Made by a program: the position numbers and the translations under genes
The notes under the pieces: model-generated
What the model was told of the DNA's origin: nothing
Databases searched by the model: none
What the model saw: only the letters and a program-made list of their open reading frames with translations
Source: DASUNQ01 sp035536455
GTDB lineage: Bacteria; Acidobacteriota; Thermoanaerobaculia; Multivoradales; UBA5704
Reading direction: 5' to 3'
Assembly: GCA_035536455.1 (NCBI GenBank)
Contig: DATLOC010000010.1
Coordinates: 1 to 64,000 of the forward strand
DNA: 64,000 nt
In this document: one piece after another, positions 1-7,736 of the stretch
Numbering within the stretch: position 1 is the stretch's first letter
Layout: each line of letters opens with the position of its first letter

Positions 1-126
1 GTGGTACTGGAGGGACAGGGCATGGCCCGAGTTCACGTGCAGGATCTTGCCCACGTAACGATCGGTGTGGGCGAAGATCAGCTCGTATCCCCACGGCTTC
101 TCGACTCGGCGGATCGGAATACGCAT
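1..126 (-). CDS. cupin-domain protein, N-terminal part only (runs off the left edge)
   Basis: The visible 42 residues start at an ATG (124-126) preceded by GAGG. They read like the beginning of a small cupin of the mannose-6-phosphate isomerase type II family: a VEKPWGYEL opening, then KILHV and GHALSLQYH, which matches the first metal-ligand histidine region of such cupins. These proteins bind sugar phosphates or act as small isomerases; the reaction here cannot be told from the fragment. It lies 17 bp downstream of ptsI on the same strand and may be the last gene of that operon. The rest lies outside the window. Confidence 0.6.
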   Translation of the reverse strand, partial: MRIPIRRVEKPWGYELIFAHTDRYVGKILHVNSGHALSLQYH

Positions 127-143
127 TCGGATCTGTACCTCAC

Positions 144-1910
144 TCAGTTTCTAGAAGCCACGGCGCACTCGAAGAAGTTGTCCAGGTGGCGCTGGACGTC
201 GGCCGCCGTGGAGTGCGCGAGACAGCGGTCGGCCAGCTCGGACAGCTCGGCGGCGGAGGCGTCCCGGAGCCAGCTCTTGACCTCCGGGATCCCGCGCGGC
301 GCCAGAGACAGACGCCGGAGTCCCATGCCCACCAGCAGGAGGGCGAAGCGAGGGTCCGACGCCATCTCGCCGCACAGGCTGACCTCGATTCCCGCTGCAC
401 GAGCGCTGTCGATGACGAAGCGTAGCATGCGGAGAATTCCGGGATGAAGAGGCTGGTACAGGCTGGCGACGTGCTCGTTGTTGCGGTCCACCGCCAGCGC
501 GTACTGGATCAGGTCGTTGGTGCCGATCGAGAAGAAGTCGACCTCGCGCGCCAGCAGGTCGGCGGTCATCGCCGCCGCCGGCACCTCGATCATCACGCCG
601 AGCGGCACGTCGCGGCGGAAGGGGGTCCCCTCCCCCTCCAGCTCGGCCATCACCTCTTCCAGGAGCGCCCGGAAGCGGCGCACCTCCCCCACCGTGCTGA
701 CCATCGGGAGCAGCATCCAGAGGTCGCCCTGCAGGGCGGCGCGCAGCAGGGCCCGGAGCTGGGTCTTGAAGATGTCCGGGCGGCGGAGCGTCAACCGGAT
801 TCCGCGCAGGCCGAGGACCGGGTTGTCCTCGTGCGTCGCCATCAGCTCGCGGGCGAGCTTCCGGCCGCCGAGGTCGTAGGTGCGGATGATCGCCGGCTCG
901 GGCGCCGCGGCCTCGACCAGCCGGCGGTAGAGCTCGACGTGCTCGTTCTCGCTCGGCAGCTCCGGGCTCTTCTCGATGTAGAGGAACTCGCTGCGGTAGA
1001 GGCCAATGCCGCAGGAGCCGAAGGCGCCGACCTCGGCGAGCTCCTCGGGGAGGTCGATGTTGGCCATCAGCGACACCGCCACCCCGTCGCGCGTCACCGT
1101 CTCCAGCTTCGCCGTGGCGAGGAGCGTCTCTTCCTCCCGGTCCAGCTCGTCGCGCCGGCGCCGGTAGCGCGCCAGCACGGCCGGCGTCGGGTGGATGACC
1201 ACCTCGCCGCGCTCGCCGTCGACGACGACCGGCACCTCGTCGAGGTTGAGCTGCGAGATCCCCTCGACCCCCGCCACCGCGGCGCGGTGGAGGGAGCGCG
1301 CGATGATCGCGGTGTGCGAGGTGCGCCCGCCGGTCTCCATCACGAACCCCACCACCCGCTCCCGTCCCAGGCGGACGGCGTCGGCCGGCGTCAGGTCGTC
1401 GGCGACGATGACCACGTCTTCGCCGATCTCGGACAGCTCGTGGTGGTCGATCCCCTGCAAGCTGCGCAGGATGTGGCGGCTGACGTCGGTGAGGTCTTCG
1501 CTGCGCCCGCGCAAGTACTGGTCGTCGATCTGGGCGAAGCGCTCGTCGAGCTCCGCCGCCGTCTTCTGCACCGCCCACTCGGCGTTGACCCGCTTGCCCC
1601 GGATGCGATCCTCGATCCTGCCCAGGAAGCCGGAGTCCTTCATCAGCAGGAGGTGGGCGTCGAAGATGCCCGCCAGCTCCTTGCCCAGCTCGGTGCCGGC
1701 CTTCTCGCGGATGCGCCGCAGCTCCTTCTGCGCGTGCTCGACCGCCTCGTGCAGGCGCGCGACCTCGGCGTCCACCTCCGCCTCCGGCAGGGTGAAGCGG
1801 TAGACCTCCCCGGTCCGCGTCTCGATCGAGACGGCGCGGCCGATGGCGATCCCCGGCGAGACGCCGATGCCCCTGAGGACCTGCATCTGGTCGTCGTGCG
1901 AGCTGCTCAA
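144..1910 (-). CDS. ptsI: PTS enzyme I (phosphoenolpyruvate-protein phosphotransferase)
   Basis: A 588-residue cytoplasmic enzyme that takes phosphate from phosphoenolpyruvate onto a histidine and passes it to HPr. The N-terminal domain opens with GIGVSPGIAIGRA. The phosphohistidine lies in GGRTSH at about H199 (His189 in E. coli). The C-terminal PEP-binding barrel carries IRTYDLGG, the NDLIQYALAVDR signature and a catalytic cysteine in SLCGEMASDP. Length is normal for the family. The assigned TTG start overlaps the HPr stop (TTGA) and has AGGAGG just upstream; an ATG eight codons later is the alternative. It is translationally coupled to ptsH. No sugar permease (EIIB/EIIC) follows, so the phosphorelay is probably regulatory. 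Confidence 0.95.
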   Translation of the reverse strand: MSSSHDDQMQVLRGIGVSPGIAIGRAVSIETRTGEVYRFTLPEAEVDAEVARLHEAVEHAQKELRRIREKAGTELGKELAGIFDAHLLLMKDSGFLGRIEDRIRGKRVNAEWAVQKTAAELDERFAQIDDQYLRGRSEDLTDVSRHILRSLQGIDHHELSEIGEDVVIVADDLTPADAVRLGRERVVGFVMETGGRTSHTAIIARSLHRAAVAGVEGISQLNLDEVPVVVDGERGEVVIHPTPAVLARYRRRRDELDREEETLLATAKLETVTRDGVAVSLMANIDLPEELAEVGAFGSCGIGLYRSEFLYIEKSPELPSENEHVELYRRLVEAAAPEPAIIRTYDLGGRKLARELMATHEDNPVLGLRGIRLTLRRPDIFKTQLRALLRAALQGDLWMLLPMVSTVGEVRRFRALLEEVMAELEGEGTPFRRDVPLGVMIEVPAAAMTADLLAREVDFFSIGTNDLIQYALAVDRNNEHVASLYQPLHPGILRMLRFVIDSARAAGIEVSLCGEMASDPRFALLLVGMGLRRLSLAPRGIPEVKSWLRDASAAELSELADRCLAHSTAADVQRHLDNFFECAVASRN

Positions 1911-2176
1911 CTCTCCTCCTCGAATCGGTTGGCGATCAGCGCCGTGACCGCCGCCAGCGCCTCCTCCTCGTCCGGCCCTTCGCAGCGCACCCGCAGCTTG
2001 GTGCCCTGGGCGGCGGCCAGCAGCAGGAGCCCGAGGATGCTCTTGGCATCCACCTCCTCGTCGTCGGTCACCAGCAGCACGCGGCTGCGGAAGGCCGACG
2101 CGGTCTGCACCAGCTTGGCCGCGGCACGGGCGTGGAGACCGAGACGGTTGACGATCTCGACCTCCTTCTCGACCAC
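1907..2176 (-). CDS. ptsH: phosphocarrier protein HPr
   Basis: An 89-residue protein. I chose the GTG at 2176 because it puts the phosphoacceptor histidine exactly at position 15 (NRLGLHARAA) and the HprK-target serine exactly at position 46 (DAKSILGL), the canonical numbers. A TTG three codons upstream, overlapping the stop of the EIIA gene, is also possible. HPr receives phosphate from enzyme I at His15 and can be phosphorylated at Ser46 by HPr kinase, whose gene lies about 1.3 kb upstream in the same cluster. Having both sites with hprK present implies that PTS flux and an energy-state signal meet on this protein. Confidence 0.93.
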   Translation of the reverse strand: MVEKEVEIVNRLGLHARAAAKLVQTASAFRSRVLLVTDDEEVDAKSILGLLLLAAAQGTKLRVRCEGPDEEEALAAVTALIANRFEEES

Positions 2177-2181
2177 CCCGC

Positions 2182-2622
2182 TCAACCGCCCGCGCGCCGG
2201 TCGCCGCCGTCGGATTCCGCCGGGCTCTCGAGCACGTCGCTCGCCAGGCAGATGCTCCGCTGCCCCTTGACCTGCAGCCAGCGCGCGACCTCGGCGAGCG
2301 TCATGCCGTCGTCGCGCAGGCCGGCCAGCCGCAGCACCATCGGCAGGTTGACGCCGCCGATCACCTCCACGTGCCCCGGGCTCTGGAACTTGACCGCCAG
2401 GTTGCACGGCGTGCCGCCGAACATGTCGGTGAGGATCAGCACTCCCTCGCCCTGCTCGAGCCGGCCGAGCGCCTCGCGGATCTTGGCCTGCGCGTCGTCG
2501 AAGCAGTCCCCCCACTCCAGGGACAGGGCCTCGAAGCTGGGCATCGGCCCGACGATGACGTTCGCCGAGGCGAGCAGCTCGCGCGCCATCCCGCCGTGGG
2601 TGAGGATCAGGGTGCCGATCAT
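2182..2622 (-). CDS. PTS EIIA component, mannose/sorbose (EIIA-Man) family
   Basis: A 146-residue single-domain protein. The ATG at 2622 gives the standard family N-terminus MIGTLILTHGG, with the phosphorylated histidine at residue 9 (His10 in E. coli ManX). The FGGTPCNLA loop typical of EIIA-Man follows. An upstream in-frame extension to 2685 would add 21 residues unlike the family and is rejected. The gene ends five bases before the HPr start. Stand-alone EIIA-Man proteins without EIIB/C partners usually act as phosphorylation sensors, and no permease is present here. Confidence 0.88.
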   Translation of the reverse strand: MIGTLILTHGGMARELLASANVIVGPMPSFEALSLEWGDCFDDAQAKIREALGRLEQGEGVLILTDMFGGTPCNLAVKFQSPGHVEVIGGVNLPMVLRLAGLRDDGMTLAEVARWLQVKGQRSICLASDVLESPAESDGGDRRAGG

Positions 2623-2657
2623 GGTCGTGGGGCGAAGCCGAGGGCTATGGTAGCGCC

Positions 2658-3587
2658 TTATCGCGCCAGGTCGCGGTGGACGCACCGCGCCGGCCAGCCG
2701 CCCTCCTCCAGGCGCGTCCGCAGCCGCTCGCAGACCGCCACCGACCGGTGCCGTCCGCCCGTGCAGCCGACCGCCACGGTGACGTAGCTCCGGTTCTCCT
2801 TGCGGTAGCGCGGCAGCAGGAAGAGCAGCAGGTCGGCCACTCGGGCCACCACCTCCTCGTAATCGGGCGCCCGGAGGAGATATTCCTCGACCTCCGGGTC
2901 CTGCCCGGTGCGCTCGCGCAGCCCCGGCACGAAATGCGGGTTGCAGAGGAAGCGCACGTCGAAGACCAGGTCGCTGCCGTAGGGGATGCCGTGCTTGAAG
3001 CCGAAGGAGACCAGCGAGACCACCATGCCGGCGGCCTCCCCCGGGTGGGTGGCGAACTCGCGGAAGACCTGGCTGCGGATCTCGTGGATCGACCAGGCGC
3101 TGGTGTCGAGCACCATGTCGGCGCGCGCCCGCAGCTCAGCCAGGAGCTCGCGCTCGCGGCGGATGCCGGCGATGACTGGCTCGTCGGGGGCCAGCGGGTG
3201 CGGGCGGCGGGTCTCCGAGAAGCGGCGCACCAGCACCTCGTCGGAGGCCTCCAGGAAGAGCAGCGCCACCTCGATCCGCTCGCGGTCGAGAGCGCCGAGC
3301 AGGCGCGGGAACTCCTCGGCGAAGCCGGGGGCCCGCACGTCGGTCACCACCGCAATGCGGCCGTAGCCGCGCGCCAGCTCCTGCGGGCTGTCGAGGAACT
3401 GCCGCAGCAGCGGCAGCGGCAGGTTGTCGACCGTGTAGTAGTTGAGGTCCTCGAAGCACTTGGCGACGCTGCTCTTCCCCGACCCCGAGAGGCCGGTGAT
3501 GAGCACCAGCTTCGTCTTCTCCTCAGCCTTCGAGCTGTCGGTTGCGGTTGCGCTCAAGCTGCTCCTCGAGCTTGCGGGCGAACTCAC
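2658..3587 (-). CDS. rapZ: RNase adapter protein RapZ / P-loop nucleotide-binding protein (YvcJ family)
   Basis: A 309-residue protein with an N-terminal P-loop (GLSGSGKSS) followed by the LNYYTVDNLPLPLL segment, and the C-terminal hallmark GCTGGRHRSV. In E. coli, RapZ binds the sRNA GlmZ and directs RNase E; in other phyla the partner is unknown. The longest reading starts at GTG 3587 and overlaps hprK by 65 bp, which gives a 27-residue non-conserved tail before TKLVLITG. A GTG at 3506, just after the hprK stop and behind a TGAGGAG box, would give a family-like N-terminus and may be the real start. It sits between hprK and the EIIA-Man gene, the usual rapZ context. Confidence 0.9.
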   Translation of the reverse strand: MSSPASSRSSLSATATDSSKAEEKTKLVLITGLSGSGKSSVAKCFEDLNYYTVDNLPLPLLRQFLDSPQELARGYGRIAVVTDVRAPGFAEEFPRLLGALDRERIEVALLFLEASDEVLVRRFSETRRPHPLAPDEPVIAGIRRERELLAELRARADMVLDTSAWSIHEIRSQVFREFATHPGEAAGMVVSLVSFGFKHGIPYGSDLVFDVRFLCNPHFVPGLRERTGQDPEVEEYLLRAPDYEEVVARVADLLLFLLPRYRKENRSYVTVAVGCTGGRHRSVAVCERLRTRLEEGGWPARCVHRDLAR

Positions 3588-4485
3588 GCGCGGAGTGGTG
3601 TCCCTGGAGCTTGAGCACGTGGTTGCGCGCCGCGATCTCGACCAGGATGCTGACGTTGCGCCCCAGCGCGATCGGCATGCGGATGTAGGGGCAGGGGGTG
3701 TCCAGGATCGGGAACAGGGTCTCGTCGAGCCCCAGGCGGTCGTAGGCCTGGCCGGCCTGCCAGTGCTCGAGCTCGATGACCAAGTCGATCGGCGCGCGCT
3801 CGCGCACCGCCGCGAGGCCGAAGAGGTCCTGCACGTTGATGATGCCGATGCCGCGCAGCTCCATGTGGTGGCGCAGCGGCCCCTCCGAGTAGCCCACCAG
3901 CTCGCCGTTGGGGTAGCGGCGCACGGTCACCCGGTCGTCGGCCACCAGGCTGTGGCCGCGGGAGATGAGGTCGAGCGCGGACTCGCTCTTGCCCACCCCG
4001 CTCTCGCCGATCAGCAGCACCCCGATGCCGTAGATCTCGAGCAGCACGCCGTGCAGCGTCGTCGAGGGGACCAGGTGGTCTTCGAGGAACCAGCTGATCT
4101 CCTTGATGACCGTCGAGGAGAGGGCCGTCGAGGAGAGGACCGGCAGCTCCCGCTCCTGGCAGGCGCGCAGGAAGCCCGGCAGCGGCTCGATCCCCTTGGT
4201 GATGACGAAGACCGGCACCGGCAGCGCGGTGATCCGATCGAAGCGCTCCTGCCGCTCCTCGCCGTCGAGGGTCTTCAGGTACTCGGTCTCGCTCTCGCCG
4301 ATGATCTGCACCCGCCCCGGCTTGATGTAGGCGTAGTAGCCGGCGAAGGCGAGCCCCGGCTTCTGCACCCGCGGGTTGACGATCCGGTTGTCGAGGTGGG
4401 TTTCGCCGGAGAGGACGCGGAGGTGGAGCTCGGAGAGCTCGTCGCCCAGGATCTCGGCCACCGCGACCCACCGCTCCTCGCTCAC
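3523..4485 (-). CDS. hprK: HPr(Ser) kinase/phosphorylase
   Basis: A 320-residue bifunctional enzyme that phosphorylates HPr on Ser46 with ATP or pyrophosphate and reverses the reaction with inorganic phosphate. The C-terminal catalytic domain has the P-loop GESGVGKSE, the conserved histidine in SRGHSLVADD, and the HprK signature ELRGIGIINVQDLFG. The N-terminal half matches the regulatory Hpr_kinase_N domain. The GTG start overlaps the ptsN stop (GTGA), so the two are translationally coupled. The substrate HPr carries Ser46, so the pair is functionally complete. Confidence 0.95.
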   Translation of the reverse strand: MSEERWVAVAEILGDELSELHLRVLSGETHLDNRIVNPRVQKPGLAFAGYYAYIKPGRVQIIGESETEYLKTLDGEERQERFDRITALPVPVFVITKGIEPLPGFLRACQERELPVLSSTALSSTVIKEISWFLEDHLVPSTTLHGVLLEIYGIGVLLIGESGVGKSESALDLISRGHSLVADDRVTVRRYPNGELVGYSEGPLRHHMELRGIGIINVQDLFGLAAVRERAPIDLVIELEHWQAGQAYDRLGLDETLFPILDTPCPYIRMPIALGRNVSILVEIAARNHVLKLQGHHSAREFARKLEEQLERNRNRQLEG

Positions 4486-4934
4486 CGCCCCCCTCCCAGC
4501 AGCTCCCAGAGGCGGTCGCGGTCCTCGAGCGCCAGGAGCTGCTCGACGTTCCGCTTGCCCTTGATCCAGCGCGCGACCGTCGACAGCACCCGCAGGTGCT
4601 CGGCCGGCGACTCGGCGGGCGAGACGACGACGAAGAAGGCGCGCACCGGCTCGCCGTCGGCGGCGCCGAAGTCGATGCCCGGCTCGACACGCCCGATCGC
4701 CACCACCGCCTGCCCCAGGCCGCGCAGCTTGCAGTGCGGGATCGCCACCCCGCCCCCCACCGCCGTCGAGCCGAGCCGCTCGCGCTCGGCGAGCTTCTGG
4801 TGAAGCTCGTCGGCGTCGGGCACCAGACCGGCACCGGCGATCTCGTCGGCGAGCTCGCGCAGCACGCCCTGGGCGTCGGCGGCGGCGAGCTGCGGCAGGA
4901 TCAGCTCCGGGCGGGTCAGTGCCTCCAGCTGCAC
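4482..4934 (-). CDS. ptsN: PTS EIIA-Ntr (fructose-type IIA) domain protein
   Basis: A 150-residue EIIA of the fructose/nitrogen class. The phosphorylated histidine is H67 in the motif GVAIPHCK, preceded by the family sequence ERLGSTAVGGG. PtsN proteins signal PTS phosphorylation state to potassium, nitrogen or envelope functions rather than carrying sugar. The GTG start overlaps the hpf stop codon and the gene runs into hprK by GTGA overlap. The order rpoN-hpf-ptsN-rapZ/hprK resembles the proteobacterial rpoN operon. Confidence 0.92.
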   Translation of the reverse strand: MQLEALTRPELILPQLAAADAQGVLRELADEIAGAGLVPDADELHQKLAERERLGSTAVGGGVAIPHCKLRGLGQAVVAIGRVEPGIDFGAADGEPVRAFFVVVSPAESPAEHLRVLSTVARWIKGKRNVEQLLALEDRDRLWELLGGGR

Positions 4935-5479
4935 TAGAAGTCCGGCGCGATCAGGCCGTAGTTGTTGTCCTTGCGCTTGTAGAGGACGGCCACGCGGTCG
5001 CTGCTCGCGTCGCGGAAGACGACGAACTCGTTCTTCGACTCCTCCAGCAGCAGCGCCGCCTCTTCGATCGTCATCGGCTTGATCTGCAGGTGGGTGGAGG
5101 AGATCACCCGCGGCGTCCCGCCGCCCTCGACGCTCTCCCGCTCCAGGATGTCGAGCGGCCAGCGGTGGCCGTTGCGGTCGCCGCGCCGGCGCTTGTCGAC
5201 CACCTTTCTGTGCACGCGGCGGGCCTGCTGCTCGACCTTCTCGGCGGCAAGGTTGACGGCGTCGAGCATCGTGCCGTCGGTCTCCTCGGTGGCGGTGAGG
5301 ACGCCGAAGCGGTGCGTGAGGTGGATCTCCGCCCGGTGGCGGTGCTTCTCGACCTCCAGAGTGACCCGCCCCTCGATCGGCTCGTCCAGGAAGCGGCTCA
5401 GCTTCTCCAGCCGCTCGGCGGTGTGCTCGCGGATGCGGTCGTCGAGGTGGAAGTTGCGGCCGATGTACTCGATGTTCAT
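4934..5479 (-). CDS. hpf: ribosome hibernation-promoting factor, long form
   Basis: A 181-residue protein starting at the ATG at 5479 (MNIEYIGRNFHLDDRI). The N-terminal ~100 residues are the HPF/YfiA ribosome-binding domain (RLEKLSRFL, EIHLTH). The C-terminal ~60 residues (VISSTHLQIKPMTIEEA to NNYGLIAPDF) are the dimerisation domain found only in long HPF, which joins two 70S ribosomes into 100S dimers without a separate RMF. A longer reading frame to 5959 is antisense to nothing new and lies inside rpoN, so it is rejected. It lies 26 bp downstream of rpoN and overlaps ptsN. Confidence 0.94.
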   Translation of the reverse strand: MNIEYIGRNFHLDDRIREHTAERLEKLSRFLDEPIEGRVTLEVEKHRHRAEIHLTHRFGVLTATEETDGTMLDAVNLAAEKVEQQARRVHRKVVDKRRRGDRNGHRWPLDILERESVEGGGTPRVISSTHLQIKPMTIEEAALLLEESKNEFVVFRDASSDRVAVLYKRKDNNYGLIAPDF

Positions 5480-5505
5480 CGTGGTCTCCGTGGTCGCCGC
5501 GCGCC

Positions 5506-6978
5506 TTAGAAGATCTGCTTGCGGTCGGTCGAGGACGGGATGGAGAGCTCGTCGCGGTACTTGGCCACCGTGCGGCGGGCGATCTGGATCCCCTCGCGGT
5601 TGAGGATGCGCATGAGCTCGCTGTCGGAGAGCGGCCGCTTCGGGTCCTCGGCCTGGATGAGCTGCTCGATCTTGCGCTTCACCGTCAGCGAGGAGATGTT
5701 CTCGCCGTACTCGCGGTCGATGCCGCTGTGGAAGAAGAACTTCATCGGGAAGAGGCCGCGCGGCGTGTGCATGTACTTGTTGGAGACGACGCGGCTGACC
5801 GTGGACTCGTGCATGCTGATGTCTTCCGCAACGTCGCGCAGCACCATCGGCCGCAGGTACTCGATGCCCTGGTCGAGGAACTCGCGCTGCTGGCGGATGA
5901 TCGAGGCCGCCACCTTGTAGATCGTCCGCTGCCGCTGGTCGAGGCTCTTGATCAGCCACACCGCCGAGCGGATTTTGTCCTTGATGAACTGTTGCGCCTC
6001 GCTCTGCCGGCCCTCGCTGCGCATGGTCTGGAGCATGCGGCGGTAAGCGCGGCTGACGCGCAGGCGGGGCAGGCCGTCGTCGTTGAGCTGGATGACGTAC
6101 TCGTCGCCCACCCGGCGCACGAAGACGTCGGGCTCGATGTAGTGGGTGCGCTCGGTCGAGAACTTCCTGCCCGGCTGGGTCTCGAGGCTGCGGATCAGCT
6201 CGACCGCCGGCTCCAGCTCGGCGAGCTCCACCCCCAGCTTCTTGGCCACTGCCGGGAACTGGCGGCGCAGGAAGAGGTCCCAGGCCTCGGCGACGACGCG
6301 GCGGGCGAGATCGTCGTCCCCGATCCCGAGGACGTCGAGCTGGCGCAGGAGGCTCTCCCGGAGGTCGCGGCAGGCGATGCCGGGCGGGTCGAAGCTGCGG
6401 ATCAGCTCGAGGGCCTGGTTGACCTCCTCGAGGGTGTAGGCCCTGCCCGACTCCTCCCCCGCCTCGATCGGGTCGCCCATCGCCTGGATCTCGTCGGCGG
6501 TGGCGGCGAGGAAGCCGTCGGGGTTCAGGTTGCCGATGATCAGCTCGCCGATCTCGCGCAGCCGCGGCGGCACCTCGGCCATGTGGAGCTGCCAGAGCAG
6601 GTGGTCGTAGAGGTCGGGCTCGCGGCTGAGGCTGTTCTCGATCGGCGGGTCTTCGCGCTCCTCGGCCATCGAGGAGTAGGCCGAGCTCTCCCAGTAGTCG
6701 CCGAAGTAGGCGTCGAGGTCGATGTTCTCCATCGACTCGGCGTGGTCGGGAGTGTCGCCGTTCGCCGCCGCCTCCTGCGGCCGCTCCTCCTCCGCCGGGG
6801 CCTCCTCCTCGGGCGTCGCCTCGTTCTCCTCCAGCACCGGGTTCTCGACCAGCTCCTGGGTGAGCAGCGTCTCGAGCTCCATGCGCGTCATCTGCAGCAG
6901 CTTGATCGCCTGCTGCAGCGACGGCGTCATCACCAGCTTCTGCGCCAGCTTGAGCGAGAGTTTCTGTTCGAGTGCCAT
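5506..6978 (-). CDS. rpoN: RNA polymerase sigma-54 factor
   Basis: A 490-residue alternative sigma factor. Region I is the Gln/Leu-rich N-terminus (LSLKLAQKLVMTPSLQQAI), followed by an acidic, proline-rich region II (about residues 50-90). The core-binding and DNA-binding region III ends with the diagnostic RpoN box ARRTVAKYRDEL near the C-terminus. It recognises -24/-12 promoters and needs bacterial enhancer-binding proteins; none is encoded in this window. It lies directly downstream of lptB and upstream of hpf. Confidence 0.97.
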   Translation of the reverse strand: MALEQKLSLKLAQKLVMTPSLQQAIKLLQMTRMELETLLTQELVENPVLEENEATPEEEAPAEEERPQEAAANGDTPDHAESMENIDLDAYFGDYWESSAYSSMAEEREDPPIENSLSREPDLYDHLLWQLHMAEVPPRLREIGELIIGNLNPDGFLAATADEIQAMGDPIEAGEESGRAYTLEEVNQALELIRSFDPPGIACRDLRESLLRQLDVLGIGDDDLARRVVAEAWDLFLRRQFPAVAKKLGVELAELEPAVELIRSLETQPGRKFSTERTHYIEPDVFVRRVGDEYVIQLNDDGLPRLRVSRAYRRMLQTMRSEGRQSEAQQFIKDKIRSAVWLIKSLDQRQRTIYKVAASIIRQQREFLDQGIEYLRPMVLRDVAEDISMHESTVSRVVSNKYMHTPRGLFPMKFFFHSGIDREYGENISSLTVKRKIEQLIQAEDPKRPLSDSELMRILNREGIQIARRTVAKYRDELSIPSSTDRKQIF

Positions 6979-6995
6979 CGTCTGAGGAGGGGGCT

Positions 6996-7736
6996 CTACA
7001 GCCGGAAATCTTCGCCCAGGTAGATCTTCCGCACCTGCGGGTCCGAGGCCAGGTCGGAGGGGGTGCCGGAGCGCAGGATGCCGCCGTTGTTGATGATATA
7101 GGCCCGATCGGTGATCTTCAATGTTTCCCGCACGTTGTGGTCGGTGATCAGGACGCCGATACCCATCGACTTGAGGTGCCGGATGATGCCCTGGATGTCG
7201 AGCACGGCGATCGGGTCGATCCCCGCGAACGGCTCGTCGAGAAGGATATACCAGGGACTGATGACCAGGGCACGCGCGATCTCGACGCGCCGGCGCTCGC
7301 CCCCGGAGAGCGAATAGCCCCGGCTCTTGCGCACCTTGCCGAGGCCGAAGTCGGTGATCAGCTGGTCGATGCGCCGCTCCTGCTCGGCGTGCGACAGGTC
7401 CAGCGTCTCGAAGATCGCCCGCAGGTTGTCCTCGACCGACATCTTGCGGAAGATCGAGGGCTCCTGCGGCAGGTAGCTGATGCCGCGCTGGGCGCGCACG
7501 TACATCGGCAGCTCGGTGATGTCTTCCTCCCCCAGGAAGACGCTGCCGGCGTCCGGAGGGGTCAACCCTACAACCATGTAAAAAGTCGTGGTCTTCCCCG
7601 CGCCGTTGGGGCCGAGGAGCCCGACGATCTCTCCCGGCGCGACGTCGATCGACACGCCCTGCACCACGGCCCTGCCGCGGTAGACCTTCTGCAAGTCGCG
7701 GGTGGAGAGGCTCTGCGGCCGGCCGTCTTCGTTCAC
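6996..7736 (-). CDS. lptB: LPS export ABC transporter ATPase
   Basis: A 246-residue ATPase that powers extraction of lipopolysaccharide from the inner membrane with LptF/LptG. Motifs seen: Walker A GPNGAGKTTTFYM, Q-loop PQEPSIFRKMSVEDN, signature LSGGERRRVEIARA and Walker B ILLDEPFAGIDP. PQEPSIFRK and EPFAGIDP are characteristic of LptB rather than of generic ABC ATPases. The GTG start overlaps the stop of the LptC-LptA gene. LptF and LptG are not in the window. Confidence 0.96.
   Translation of the reverse strand: MNEDGRPQSLSTRDLQKVYRGRAVVQGVSIDVAPGEIVGLLGPNGAGKTTTFYMVVGLTPPDAGSVFLGEEDITELPMYVRAQRGISYLPQEPSIFRKMSVEDNLRAIFETLDLSHAEQERRIDQLITDFGLGKVRKSRGYSLSGGERRRVEIARALVISPWYILLDEPFAGIDPIAVLDIQGIIRHLKSMGIGVLITDHNVRETLKITDRAYIINNGGILRSGTPSDLASDPQVRKIYLGEDFRL

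Noticed and set aside
1..447. 148-codon + strand frame at the left edge
   Set aside because: Antisense to the cupin fragment and ptsI, with no domain.
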